Assembly: GCA_017893485.1 (NCBI GenBank)
Contig: CM030364.1
Coordinates: forward strand, 251,384,731 to 251,448,730
Direction of reading: 5' to 3'
Source of the DNA: Hemerocallis citrina
Taxonomy: Eukaryota; Streptophyta; Magnoliopsida; Asparagales; Asphodelaceae
DNA: 64,000 nt
Shown here: in pieces, positions 24,592 through 36,589 of the stretch
Layout: every line of letters begins with the position of its first letter
How positions within the stretch are numbered: position 1 is the first letter of the stretch
Notes under the pieces: generated by a model
The model's database searches: none
The model's input: the letters and a program-made list of their open reading frames with translations, nothing else
Told to the model about the DNA's origin: nothing
Position numbers and translations under genes: made by a program

Positions 24592-25593
24592 ATGTTTATA
24601 CGAGCTTCTGGATGTGTTATTGGTGAAGATGTGCTCCTTTGCGAAACTTATTTAGAAATTTCTCAAGACCCTATTACGGGTGTTCAACAGTTTGCAGATC
24701 AATTTTGGATTCGTGTGGAGCGACACTACAACGCATCAAGAGACCAGAGTTGAGATTACTGTAACAAACAATCGGTGCAGTCCTGAATCCAGGCTATAAT
24801 GACTGACGTAAGAAAATTTAATGGGTGTCTCAAACAAATAGAGAATATGAATTCAAGTGGTGCATCAGATGCAGACATTGTGAGTACTTATTTCAACTTA
24901 ATTTTCACTATTATTAATGCAGTTTGATAACTTTTTAATATTATTTTTCTTTCAATTTGCAGTTACGTCGAGCAAAAGAGTCATTCATGTAAGATCCCAA
25001 ATTTAAGAAAGGTTTCAAATTTGATCATGTTTGGAATATTGTTAAGGATTTTGAAAATTTTAAAGATAGCGTCCCAACTGTAAGACAAAATTTTCGAAGC
25101 AGTCAAGTCAACTATGGCTCATAACAGTCTGATAATCTGATTCCTGAATCTCCCATATCATCTCCTGGCCAATCATCTTTTGTTCCCAATTTTAGATGAA
25201 CTCAATTTTGGTTGTAGTTCGTATGAACGACCCATTGGGGTGAAAAATGCCAAGTTGAAAAGGAAAATTGATGAAAATTTGAACGATATTAAAGAAGAAA
25301 ATTAACAGCTGATGGAGATGTTAACGAAGCCAAACTTCGACAGGCAGAGACAAATGGATATCCAGGAGTGACAGTTGGCATTCAAAAAAGAGAGGGAAGA
25401 GAATAAAATCTTATTAAAAGATTTGCATTCCATTGTTGATCCAACCGTATGTGAGTATTTTTGAGCACAACAAGTAAAAATTATTCAAAAAAGAGCTGAA
25501 CAACATCAACCATTTCCTTCTTCTGTCACTAATGACCTTGGACAATATTTCACTGATATTGGAGGATCTGGAAGCGGTTTACCAGATTTCTAA
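24592..25593 (+). pseudogene. Harbinger MYB/trihelix-like partner gene, pseudogene
   Basis: This is the second gene of the Harbinger element, whose product in active relatives is a DNA-binding partner of the transposase. The start is the ATG at 24592, followed by GEDVLLCETYLEISQDPITG, QFWIRVERHYN and MTDVRKFNGCLKQIENMNSS, the typical trihelix-like region. An intron (24880-24962, GTGAGT...TTGCAG) separates a second exon with DPKFKKGFKFDHVWNIVKDF. The C-terminal remnant ends GSGLPDF at 25593. Stops at 24751-24753, 24784-24786 and 24990-24992, and further stops and frame changes after 25125, kill the gene. The second and third stops fit CGA-to-TGA and CAA-to-TAA changes. Confidence 0.85.
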
Positions 25594-26112
25594 ATTGTCG
25601 ATTTATTATTATGTATTTTTTATATTTCGTTTAAGCATCAGTTTAGTTAAAATATCTATGTAATCTTAATTGTAACGTCTCTTTGAATGTTTGATGTTTT
25701 TTAATGCGCATTTCATATTTTTCTTAAGTATTAATTACACTTTGTACAAAATTAACTGTTTTGGGCAAATGTAAAATAGACAACACTTACAAATTGTTAA
25801 AATAGTAAAATTAATTTAATTATAACTAAAATACACTTTTTCACCAAATTTTTTTTAATCTATAACACAAAATTAGCAAAAATACAAACCTATAACTAAG
25901 ACAATTATCTAAACCTATGAGATTTTTTTACAAAACTGTACAATAAAAAAAATGGCTTTTGTGAACAGCGCCGCACTAGATATGGCGCAACACTGTTCAC
26001 TGTCACCATAATCGCTATTTTTTGGCACTAGAAATGGCGCTCGATTGGAGCGCCATCCAGTGCCAAAAGGGGCATTGTGCACCAGTTTGGCGCTGGGTTG
26101 GAAAGGCTCTAA

Positions 26113-27233
26113 AGAGCTTGAACTCTGTGGTACAACTACGTACTTTGTAATTGTAGCTCACTAGAGCATTTGCAATTGAACGCTGTTGTGTAACTAGATC
26201 TCTCCAATGAATTCGTACTCAAAGAAACCAAACGCTCACTGATGACAACTTCAAATTAATGTCTGCAATAATCTATATCTGTATTAGGAAATAATTAAAA
26301 TTAAAAGTGAGTCATTTGTAGTGTTTTGGGGGTAAATTGCAGCAACTTTGGGTTTATATTAGAGTCATCCGTGGAAGACAAAAAAGGGGTAGAGTTATCT
26401 GCAAATTAGTAAAAACTGAGTAAGGTTTTGAGAAATTTACCTAAAATTAATTACAATTGAGTCATATCAAATGAAATAGTTGTACAATAGAATGCGTGAG
26501 AAGTTAGAAATGAAGTACAGCAGTATAGTTAGGGTTAGAGGCTGCAGTAGTAGCCCTCAAAACTCAAAAGAACGAGAGAAGAATTGAGATAACAAGGACT
26601 TTGGAGGTGGAACAGAAAATGAGACGAGACAAAAAACAAAAAAAACAGCAACTGTTCGGTATGCGGGCGGCGTACGTACATAAGTTTGACTACTGCAGCT
26701 ATAGTACTGTTTGTGTGTGTGTGTGTGGACTTTCAGCAAGTCTGTGTTATGAAATCCATAAGTTAGTGTTAGATAACTAGGAATGAGAATAATAAGGCAA
26801 TGATGCATGCATAATGGGTTGATAGAATCTTATGTAGCTGAGGCTAACTGAGAATGCAATTAAGCAAGCAGAGGTGGCATGGTGTTTTTGCGTGTGTCCT
26901 CAAATTTCTTTCGGATTATAGAATTTTTTTTGCAAGAATTAACATGCCTTATTAGTTGGTTTTTTTTTTCAAAGAAGAAATCAAATATGTCATATTACAC
27001 CGTGTGTATTGAAAGATTCTTTTGATATGCTGAAGATTTTGCCATATTATCTTAAAGAATAAAAGTTGTGTAAAAAAATTATGCACATTCATAGGCACAC
27101 CATATATAATGGATGACGGTGAATGACTTGAGATTTAGCAAAATCTTAATGACCACAACATACATACATAAACTATCATCCTTTTTCGATAATTGGAAAA
27201 CAAATCAGGTGAAACTCACACCATAAAATATGC
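26113..27233. other. Spacer without recognised gene
   Basis: The stretch is AT-rich and contains a short (GT)n run at about 26707-26726 and no recognised coding, RNA or TE end. Frames of up to 83 codons have no family resemblance that I recognise. Confidence 0.5.
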
Positions 27234-27241
27234 GGTATATC

Positions 27242-28234
27242 ATGTGCCGACCCCCCTTTAGGCAGTCCTCAGTTCCCGATTTTTTTGCAATTTTAAGAGC
27301 CTCCAAATTTGTATTCTCCGGATAAGAGCATCTGTAGTCGTCCACACCCAAATTTTGGGTATTTAGCAAATAGAAATAGGAAAAATAGCGACGCTCTATA
27401 GTCGTTGTTAGTCAAAATTTAGCTTTTACGAAATTCAAATAGGACGGATGGAAGATAATTTTCCGTACGACGTTTAAAAAAAAAACTAAAAAATTAAAAA
27501 TAAAAAATGGGAATAGAAAGTTTGATAGCGACACTTGATAACCAAAAAAAAAAAATCAAAAAAAGTTCTCTGATATGTAGGACAGACGAAGGATAATACA
27601 CCATTTGAGGTTTTTTGTTTTTTTCAAACGGAACAGACGGGAAATGTCCGACCATTTAATATTATAAAAAAAATTCAAAAAAAAACGGATGGGGAATAAT
27701 CCCTCGTCCGATGAGTACGCATGAAAAACATATCTCGGATGAAAAATAATTTTTCGTCCGATCGCTTTCGTAAGCTATATTTTGACAATTGTCATTTCGT
27801 CTGCCCAAATATAGCTGGCTACTGTAGCATCGAAATCCAATTTTTGGGTATTTGGCCAACGACTACAGCGGAAATTTTGGCAAAATGGCCCACGACTACA
27901 AATACTCTAAGTTTATGCACGTATTTTATGTGTAAAAAAATTATGTTATTATTAGGGGCTCCAAAAAATAATTATTTGGGCCTTTAGAATTTTTTTATAA
28001 TTATTATTTGGGTTTAGGCACGTATGTGGATGCATATCTGATTGATGATTTTCACTCTATTTTTCATATCTAAATAATGCTTTTGAGCAAACTTATTATT
28101 TGATGATATATATATTGCATATTTTATCTTGAACAATGTGCAAATTTTTTATGTACATATTTTTTAAAAAAATATATGGAAGGCCCCATTTCGGGAGTTC
28201 ATCTCAGGCCCCCGAAAACTCAGGGCGGGCCCTG
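27242..28234. mobile_element. Possible hAT-type element, degenerate ends, holding a nested MITE
   Basis: The 8-bp repeat GGTATATC occurs at 27234-27241 and 28235-28242. The right end, reverse-complemented, reads CAGGGCCCGCCCTGAG, a common plant hAT-like terminus. The left end (ATGTGCCGACCCCCC) matches it only weakly. There is no transposase frame. A Tourist-like MITE is nested at 27326-27907. Confidence 0.45.
27326..27907. mobile_element. Tourist-like (PIF/Harbinger) MITE
   Basis: The terminal inverted repeats are GAGCATCTGTAGTCGT (left) and, reverse-complemented on the right, GAGTATTTGTAGTCGT. The TSD TAA is at 27323-27325 and 27908-27910. The 582-bp body is AT-rich with repeated TCCG/CGTCCGAT motifs and no coding. 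GAGCATC-type ends with TAA TSDs are typical of Tourist MITEs. Confidence 0.72.
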
Positions 28235-28431
28235 GGTATATCATATGCTTCTACTACTAATTGCAGAAAACACAATTAAATGTGCTGCTTTACACAGAAC
28301 AATTAAACACTTCATATCAGTAAAGACAACTTCAAGAGATGAACTTCGAAGAATATCATTTGGTTAACAAACAACAATTTGGAACCATGGCTAGGTGTAA
28401 GGCCAAGTACTCTTGAAATTTCAATGCTTGT

Positions 28432-28665
28432 TGATATGGGTATAAGTGATGTGACCCAATCAGGACGGTTGGATATTCTCGATATTTGCTCATCTCAGAT
28501 CATCAGATCAAATGGTTCAACGGACCTTCTGCCACTTTAGGCCCCACAGATAAACGGGTCTGACCCGGTCCATCAGGGTCAGAAACCCGTTTACACTGCC
28601 TATAAATATCAGGCCCCCTCCTCCTTGAAAAAAGTAATAAAAAAATTTCTCACCTGAACCCTAGT
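28432..28665 (+). repeat. gypsy 5' LTR, first part (before CACTA 2)
   Basis: This part runs from TGATATGG to CACCTGAACCCTAGT and aligns throughout with 58056-58290 of the 3' LTR. It contains the LTR TATA box (TATAAATA, 28601-28608). CACTA 2 interrupts the LTR immediately after the AGT at 28663-28665. Confidence 0.95.
28601..28608 (+). promoter_or_regulatory. Predicted TATA box of the gypsy 5' LTR
   Basis: TATAAATA is conserved with the 3' LTR (58224-58231). Transcripts from it would now run into CACTA 2 after about 35-60 nt rather than into gag. Confidence 0.6.
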
Positions 28666-28685
28666 CACTACAAAAGATACTGCTT

Positions 28686-28932
28686 TTACCGGCGATTATT
28701 CCCCGGCGTTTTACTAGTAGCGCCGGGGTAGGGAGTGAGTAGGAATTGGACGCCAGATGGGATGGTCATACACCGGCGGTCGATTTAAAATGCCGGCGTA
28801 TGTTAGTATTCACCGGCATTTTACTTAAACACGCCGGTGAAGTTTATTATTCACCGGTGTTTTTTATTATAAACGCCGGCGAATATACTGACACATTCAC
28901 CGGCGTTTCCAATTAAAATGCCGGTGAATAAT
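28686..28932. repeat. CACTA 2 subterminal palindromes (left)
   Basis: Palindromic units occur at 28700-28730 (CCCCGGCG...CGCCGGGG), 28771-28801, 28809-28841, 28850-28882 and 28895-28927. Each has CACCGGCG-type arms around a 10-14 bp AT-rich loop. A single ACCGGCG without a partner lies closest to the terminus. Confidence 0.9.
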
Positions 28933-28984
28933 TGGGATAAAACCCGCGAACCCTAATCTTTCACTCGCCATTTTCCCAATACCC

Positions 28985-29245
28985 CAAAAAAAAAAAAAAA
29001 AGAAAGAGGGGCTTCGTTTCCCTCCTTCCTCGCTCTACTTCCCGCGCGTTTGCCTCCGCCGCTTCGCCCTCTTCAATGGCCTTCGACCTTTCGAAATCGT
29101 CCCTTCTTCCCTTCGTCCTTTTCGATTTTCCTCTTCCCTCTCTCTATTTGGAGGTGAATCGGCGGTCGCCCCGCTCTCTCTCTCTCTCCTACGCCCCCGC
29201 CCTCGTCGCCCCGCTCCCTCTCTCTCTCTTCGGTATGATCTCTTG
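28985..29245 (+). other. Pyrimidine-rich leader of CACTA 2
   Basis: A CT-rich block with CTCTCTCTCT runs and CG-rich patches lies just inside the left palindromic array. It matches the reverse complement of 14111-14370 in CACTA 1, and a similar block lies at 19790-20150 in CACTA 3. This conserved position suggests a promoter/leader of the element. No TATA box or start codon could be assigned. Confidence 0.5.
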
Positions 29246-29279
29246 ATTTCCCTTATTTTCCAAAAAAAGCAGCTTTTTC

Positions 29280-31120
29280 AGTTTATTCATCTTGATTTCT
29301 TTAACATGAACGGTTTAGTTGAGATGAAGAATTAATAGAAAAATATATGCTTAGATAATGGAAATTTTCATCTTCTTTTACTATTAATGAAGCTGATTTC
29401 ATGCATCTGATTGTCTTCATGGCATGTTTGTTTTTTTACCCAAAATGGGTTCACTGTGAACTGAGGATGCTCTAGGTACGTATGCCAATATCCTCCGGCC
29501 GGATATGCACAACAATTGGATTTTAGATTTAGTTGGGCACAGTGAATTAGTAGAGCAACATATAAGCTCACATAATGGGAAATTTTCATTTTCAGATACT
29601 GTTAAAGTAACCTGATTGCAATCTTTGGCATGGTTTTTTAACACAAAATGGGTTCACTTCCAAACTAAGTATCTGCTAGCATACCCATTTTCTTTCACTA
29701 TTAATGAAGCTGATTTCATGCATCTGATTGTCTTCTTGGCATGCATGTTTTTTTACCCAAAATGGGTTCACTGTGAACTGAGGATGCTATAGGTACGTAT
29801 GTCAAAATCCTCCGGCCGGATATGCACAACAATTGGATTTTAGATTTAGTTGGGCTAAAGAAGTAGTAGAGCAACATATAAGCTCAGATAATGGGAAATT
29901 TTCATTTTCAGATACTGTTAAAGTAACCTGATTGCAATCTTTGGCATGGTTTTTTAACACAAAATGGGTTCACTTCCAAACTAAGTATGCTGCATAGCAT
30001 CCCCATTTTCTTTCACTGTTAATGAAGCTGATTTCATGCATCTGATTGTCTTCTTGCCATGCATGTTTTTTTACCCAAAATGGGTTCACTGTGAACTGAG
30101 TATGCTATAGGTACGTATGCCAAAATCCTCCGGCCGGATATGCACAACAATTGGATTTTAGATTTAGTTGGGCTAAAGAAGTAGTAGAGCAACATATAAG
30201 CTCAGATAATGGAAATTTTCATTCTCAGAAACTGTTAGAGAAGCTGATTGCCATCTTAGGCATGATTTTTTAACAAAATGGGTTCACTTCCAAACTAAGT
30301 ATGCTGCTAGCATCCTCATTTTCTTTCACTGTTAGTGAAGCTTATTTTCATGCATCTGATTGTCATCTTGGCATGTTTTTTTTGACCAAAATGGGTTCGC
30401 TGTGAACTGAGGATGCTATAGGTACGTATGCCAAAATCCTCCGGATACGCACAACAATTGGGTTTTAGATTTAGTTGGGCTGAAGAAGTAGTATAGCAAC
30501 ATATAAGCTCTGATAATGGAAAATTTATCATTTTCAAATACTGTTAAAGTAACCTGATTGTCAATCTTTGGCATGGTTTTTTATACCAAAATGGGTTAAC
30601 TTCCAATCTAAGTATGCTGCTAGCATCCCCATTTTCTTTTTTTTGTTGTTAGTGAAGCTTATTTTCATGCATCTGATTGTCATCTTGGCATGTTTTTTTT
30701 TTACCAAAATGGGTTCACTGTGAACTGAGGATGGTATAGGTACGTATGCCAAAATTCTCCGGCCGGATATTGGGCTACAATTGGGTTTTAGATTTAGTTG
30801 GGCTGAAGAAGTAGTAGAGCAACATATAAGCTCAGATAATGAGAAATTTTTCATTTTCAGATACTGTTAAAGTAACTTGACTGCAATCCTTGGCATGGTT
30901 TTTTAACAAAATGGGTTCACTTCCAAACTAAGTATGCTGCATAGCATCCCCAGTTTCTTTCACTGTTAATGAATTGAAGCTTATCCCATGCATCTGATTG
31001 TCATTTTGGCATGTTTTTTTGACCAAAATGGGTTCACTGTGAACTGAGGATGCTATAGCTCTATGCCAAAATCCTCCGGCTATGTACAACAATTGGTTCA
31101 CTCTGAAAAATATATGCTTA
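29280..31120 (+). repeat. Tandem array A of CACTA 2, ~318 bp x ~6
   Basis: The landmark GCATCTGATTGTC or a variant recurs at about 29403, 29721, 30039, 30356, 30670 and 30990. Units include TTTACCCAAAATGGGTTCAC, CAAAATCCTCCGGCCGGATA, AGCAACATATAAGCTCAGAT and GAAATTTTCATTTTCAGATA. The same landmarks in reverse complement build the 244-bp unit of CACTA 1, so the arrays share ancestry although unit length differs. Confidence 0.92.
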
Positions 31121-31160
31121 CATACTAGACATTTTAATTTTTCTTTTACTGTTTCTTTTG

Positions 31161-31161
<1 letters not shown>

Positions 31162-31216
<55 letters not shown>
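31162..31216. repeat. (TTA)n microsatellite
   Basis: About 18 TTA units lie between array A and the transposase gene of CACTA 2. Confidence 0.95.
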
Positions 31217-31695
31217 GAGATAAGTGATTATTAGTAGTCATGAACAGAATAGTTCATGAGTCATCAGATCTTCTTGTTACCGTAGTTACAGCACGACGCG
31301 CTCATTATTCGGCCGATTCCTCTTCATCAGCAAAATACCCTTTACCATCATCATCTCCTTGAACGGAAAGCCAAATACAGGGGAGACTATAGTCGATTTT
31401 TTTTTATGCTCGAACACAGGGTGTGCGATAAAATACCACTAAGGTGGTTGTGATCATTTCCACAAAAGGTCGTTTAGGGTTTGGTGAATAGAGTAGATTG
31501 TGTTAAGATGTAGTTTTTTTTTGTACATTTTTTGGAGCCACAATTTTTTTATTTTACAGTTAAAGATTATATCGTTTATTTATTTGCAGCTAGGGATGGT
31601 TTTCAAAAAGGTAAAATTTAATATACAAAATGCCTTTTACTGTTATTACTATTTAATATATCAAATTTTAATTTCAGACTGTGTGCTATTGATAT

Positions 31696-34600
31696 AATGG
31701 ATAGAAGTTGAATTAGTAAACCACGGTTATCCAAGGAGTACCGTGATGGTATTAAAGATTTTATTATCTTTGCCAAACGACATTCCCGTGATCCCAACCT
31801 AATCCTTTGTCCATGCCTCCGCTGTACAAATTGTATGCTGAGGACATGTGACGTAGTACATACACACTTGGCTGTCAACGGTTTTCTTCAAGGGTACACA
31901 AGGTGGTTTTGTCATGGAGAGGATCATACGGCAGCTCCTGTTCGTCCGGTTGTATTAGAAAATGAAGCTGAGCCTTTAGTGAACGAAGACTTAAGCGTTC
32001 CCGATGAGATGCATGCTTTGTTACAAGATGCCATGGGGATTCATAATGTTCCTTTCCACACCAATGACCCAACAACCGAAGTTCACAATGTGTCAATAGA
32101 AACAAACCAGATTGGTGGTGGGGTGGACGAGGAAATGTCTGGCCCCACCCCTGAAAATAATAAGCAGCAAGAATCCTTCGCTAAGTTACTTGAAGATGCT
32201 AGTACTCCGTTGTACCGCGACTGCACCAAATTTTCTAAGTTCTCATTCATTGTCAGACTATTTCAGATTAAATGTTTAAACGGGTGGTCTGCTAAGTCCT
32301 TCACTATGCTACTTGAATTGTTGAATGAAGCATTTCCTAAAATCTGTATTCCAAACTCAGCCTATAAAATTAAAAAATTCCTAAGTTCTCTCGATCTAGG
32401 ATATGAGAAGATAGCAGCATGTCCAAATAACTGTATGCTTTTCACGAGTGGTAAGGAAAGTCTGGAGAATTGCAAAGTGTGTGGTTCTTCGAAATGGAAA
32501 GAAAGACCAAATCAAGACGAGGGAGCCAGTGGATCTACTAAGCGAAGTAGGAAAAAGAAGCCTGCCAAAACATTGCGTTACTTTCCTCTGATTCCTAGGC
32601 TACAAAGGTTGTTTATGTCTATGAAAACTTCTTCTGATATGAAATGGCATGCTGAAGGTCGCACTAATGATGGGATTCTTAGACATCCTGCTGATTCTCA
32701 ATCTTGGAAAAAATTTGATGAAAGATATCTTGATTTTGCGGAAGATCCTCGAAATGTGAGACTTGGACTAGCTAGTGATGGTTTCAACCCTTTCAGGCAA
32801 ATGAGTAGTATATACAGCATATGGCCGGTTGTGTTGATACCATACAATTTGCCGCCTTGGAAATGCATGAAGCAGTCCTCATTTATTTTGTCCATGATAG
32901 TTCCTAGACCGAAAGGTCCTGGAAATGATATAGATGTGTACCTACAACCGTTAATAGATGAACTTCAGAAGTTGTGGGTGGGTGTTCCAACCTATGATGC
33001 TGTGGCTAAAGAAACATTTTCTCTTCGTGCCGTGTTGTCTTGGACAATCAATGATTTTCCAGCATATGTAAATTTATCTGGATATAGTACTAAAGGACGT
33101 TATGCATGTCCATGTTGTGCTGACCAAACTAGTTTAAGGTGGTTGTACAATGGCAGAAAGTTTTGCTATATGGGTCATAGGAGATGGTTGCCTGACACAC
33201 ATATATTTCGGGCAGAGGCAGCGACATTTGATGGCACAGACGAGTGGGAACATGTTCCTGGGTCTTCTTCTGGTTTAGATATTTTGAGGCGGGTAGATGG
33301 TCATCAATTCAAATATGGAAAGAAACCAGAAGTCAGGACAAAGGGCAAGAAAAGGGCAAGGCCGGAGCAAGGTGAGGATACCGATCTATATAGCGAAGAT
33401 GAGGATCAAAACTTGACGAGTTTAGGTGCATGGAAGAAGAAGAGTATTTTCTTCAAGTTGCCGTATTGGGAATTCAACTTACTGCGACATAATTTAGATG
33501 TGATGCATATCGGAAAAAATATTGGTGAGAATTGTATAGGAACAGTTATGGGAGATGATCGGAAGACAAAGGACAATCTCAAGAGCCGACTTGATTTGAA
33601 GTCAATGGGCATCCGACATGAGTTGCACCCAGAAGAATTGCCGAACGGGAAAGTACTCCTACCTCCTGCAATCTATTCAATATCAAAATCGGAGTTGGAG
33701 TTGTTTTGCAAAGTACTACTTGAACTTAAAGTCCCCGATGGCTATTCTTCTAACATGGCAAGATGTGTCAACTTTAAAGAGAAGAGGCTTCAGGGTCTAA
33801 AGTCACACGACTACCACATCCTAATGCAGGATCTCCTTCCTGTGGCCCTAAGGTCTTCAATGTGTGAGCAAGTCACTACTGTCCTGAAAGATCTTTGTAG
33901 CATATATAAAGGTATTTGCTCAAGAATGCTTCGTGTTGAAGATCTGGACCAACTGGAGCAGCAGGCGGCATTGACACTTAGTAAAATGGAGATGATATTT
34001 CCTCCATCGTTCTTCACTATTATGATTCACTTGATAATCCACCTTGCTGGTGAAGCCAGAATCGGCGGTCATGTTCACTATCGGTGGATGTACCCCATTG
34101 AGAGGTAAAATAATTCATTCATCTTACGAAATTGAATTTTCAAAAGCTCATTTCTTTTAATCCCCTAATCCGCTCTAGTTTATTAATTGTACATGTTCAG
34201 GTACCTATATCGGCTAAAGGGTTATGTGAAAAATAGAGCATATCCTGAAGGGTCAATAGCCCAGGGATATCTATCAGAGGAGTGCTCACATTTTTTTTCT
34301 AGGTATTTGCCTGGTGTGGAGACATCTTCCAGTAGACCACGTAGAAATCCAGACATTTCCAACCTTGATGGTGTGCAATATCTTTTTGATACCGCTGGCA
34401 CTACTGTTGGTAAAGTTGATGCATTTGAGCTCGATAGCTTAGCGTGGGAACAGGCACATCGATATGTGCTAGACCATCATGCATCAGTGGAACCATTTCG
34501 AAAGTAAGCTGCTTTTGAATTTAAATCGAATACAGTGAAAACTGCGGAGTTCGATATTTTTGATACTTTTGTTATTCCTAATTTCAATTGCTTGTTTTTT

Positions 34601-35467
34601 AGCGAATTTGTCAGGAACATCAAACGAAGGGCTAGACCAAGAAGACTACCACCACGTGAACAAAACAAGCTGATGAATGAAAAATTTCATAAGTGGTTTG
34701 AATCTCATGTAGGTGAATTACAGTTATGCAAGTTAATCTTTATTATATCTACATTTTCTATGGTATTGATACGATTTGCGCAAAATTAATAGGTACATTC
34801 TTTGGGTCCTGAAGGTGCGTCATCTGAAATACAAGTACTTGCCAAAGGTCCCTATCAAATGGTCAAAAGATACGGAGGATACATATTCAATGGTTTTAGA
34901 TTTCGTACTAAGGATCGTGAATGTAATTTGAAGTCTCAAAATAGTTGAATGGTAGTGACGTCTAAGACTAGAAGTTATGCTTCCAAATCGGACACGAGGC
35001 CTGTAGATGGAGATCTCGACTACTATGGAGTGCTCACGGATATCATTGAGTTGAATTATTTTGGCCATTTCCGTGTTGTCTTATTTCGTGGGGATTGGGC
35101 TGAGTTTGATATGAATTTTGCTAACAATATGGACAAGCTTGGCTTCACAGTTGTAAACTTCTCAAAATTGATTCACATCGGTACACACATTAGCCATGAG
35201 CCATTTGTGTTTCCATCCCAAGTGCAACAAGTGTTCTACATTGAAGATCCAACCCTGCCAAAATCGTATGTGGCTATCCCTATGCAACCAAGAGATGTAT
35301 TCTAACTGGGCGATACTTCAGACGATGAAGACGGTGAAGACATGAACAGTTACATTGCTTCTGAGTTTCCTGTGTTTGATGTAAACACAACCGATGTTGG
35401 AATTTGCGGGACTTGGCTCCGCAAGGATGGAGAAGAGGGCGATGTACTGGAAGATGTCGTATTGTAG
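31696..35467 (+). pseudogene. CACTA TNP2-type transposase pseudogene
   Basis: The start ATG at 31696 opens the conserved MDRS N-terminus, but the next codon, Trp in relatives, is TGA (31708-31710). The frame continues through a Transpos_assoc-like CPCLRCTNC segment, then an open 757-codon stretch (31835-34108). It has the Transposase_21 core (SDMKWHAEGRTNDGILRHPA, LGLASDGFNPF, WPVVLIPYNLPPWKCMK, GYACPCC-like GRYACPCCADQT) and a DUF4218 region (LPNGKVLLPPA, HDYHILMQDLLPVALR). Introns at 34105-34200, 34504-34602 and 34709-34792 have GT-AG borders. The last exon is DUF4216-like (DLDYYGVLTDIIELNYFGHF, QVFYIEDP). More stops lie at 34946-34948 and 35303-35305; the natural end is 35465-35467. At least three nonsense codons make it non-functional, but translation from a downstream ATG would still give most of the core. 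Confidence 0.93.
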
Positions 35468-35812
35468 TTTACATGATTTTTAATTGGGTTTATTATATGT
35501 CTGTAATTTTATGTCTTAAATCTTGTTGTAATATTATGTCTGTAATTTCGAATATGTTCATTGTGAATTTAATACACTGGTTTAATTATCTTTCTATTTT
35601 CTACTGCTTAGTATTATTTACATTAGACTATGCTTAGTGTCATTTGAACCAAACTATCGTTGTAATTTAATCTGTTACAAATCTAATTTTTTTTTTTTTT
35701 TACAATTATGTTGGTTTGTTAATCCTACTAAAGTACAAATTTTATGATAGTTATTATAAACATGTTATTAATTAAATTTGCATATCTAAGGAAGTTATCG
35801 AATCCTTGACAG

Positions 35813-35953
35813 GTACAACATGCCGAGGCGTGGAAAGAGGGTAAATATAAATGATGGCAACGAGAGCCATGGGGATGAGCAGCCACTAAATAATAGTGGC
35901 AGTCAAACATATGAGAGTGAGGGTAGCACGCCGCCCACTGTAAAAAAACATCG
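35813..35953 (+). pseudogene. TNPA-like gene remnant, first coding exon
   Basis: A splice acceptor (CCTTGACAG) precedes an ATG at 35820 opening 45 codons that start MPRRGKRVNINDGNESHGDE and end TVKKHR before a GTAAGT donor at 35954. The basic-then-acidic start is typical of the second gene downstream of TNP2 in plant CACTA elements. No following exon with a coiled-coil TNPA body was found. A possible tiny exon lies at 40571-40620. Repeat array B occupies the place where the rest should be, so the gene is deleted. Confidence 0.5.
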
Positions 35954-36054
35954 GTAAGTCTTAAAATTGGTATTTTTAAAGAGATTATGTTACTTGAATG
36001 CATGAAAGACACGTACTAGTGTTTGTGAGTCTGCATTGTGGCTGTCGTCTATAA

Positions 36055-36383
36055 GCATTTCGTCTATGTTTCTTAAGTGGGCTGTGATTAGAAAGAAAGG
36101 GCTGGAGTGGAGATCTGGAAACCCAAATAGAGACATCTCGTTTATTATAATCTACACTTATTGTTGGACCAACCCCCTCTTGCTGTTGTTGCTGATGTCT
36201 CTTTGTGTGCGTGTGTTGAAGAGAATGAAGGGATGAGAGAGAGATGAGGAAAATGCCACTATGTTAGCCTGGTGTATCCTCATTCTCTACCATCCCTCTT
36301 TCTGGCTCCATATATGGCTTCTATATTAAATTGGTTTTCTTCCACGATGACAATCCGTAATACTACACTTGATATGAGCCCAT
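36055..36383 (+). repeat. Shared module copy 1 of CACTA 2
   Basis: This is a non-coding module with GGGCTGTGATTAGAAAGA, GTGGAGATCTGGAAACCC, TTGCTGTTGTTGCTGATGTC, CTATGTTAGCCTGGTGTATC and TTCCACGATGACA. Copies 2 and 3 are at 36790-37105 and 39845-40170. A reverse-complement copy is at 10300-10640 in CACTA 1. Confidence 0.85.
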
Positions 36384-36589
36384 GTTCATAGCTGCACCCT
36401 ATTGCATACTCACAAACAACTAATACTTGTCAGCCTTGCATCGTATGCCCAACCCCACTTCGGCACATAACCTGGTATAGATGACATTGTATGACCTGCA
36501 AATAAGGATTGTTCAGCCGTGTTGTTGTACTGATTAACAGTTAAGTGAAAATGGGACCATAAAATAGCTTAAGAAGACCATCAGGTTTG

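Larger units (their letters stand above)
18668..26109 (-). mobile_element. PIF/Harbinger element with two decayed genes, complete ends
   Basis: The left end is GGCCATATCCAACCCA; the right end, reverse-complemented, is GAGCCTTTCCAACCCA. The PIF/Harbinger TSD TAA is at 18665-18667 and 26110-26112. Inside are a DDE transposase on the minus strand and a MYB/trihelix-like gene on the plus strand, the standard two-gene layout of plant Harbinger elements. Subterminal regions have short repeats: GGTGTAA and CACAACAC on the left, GGCGC motifs on the right. Without the 3.04-kb CACTA 3 insertion the element would be about 4.4 kb. Both genes carry several stops, so it is a fossil. Confidence 0.9.
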
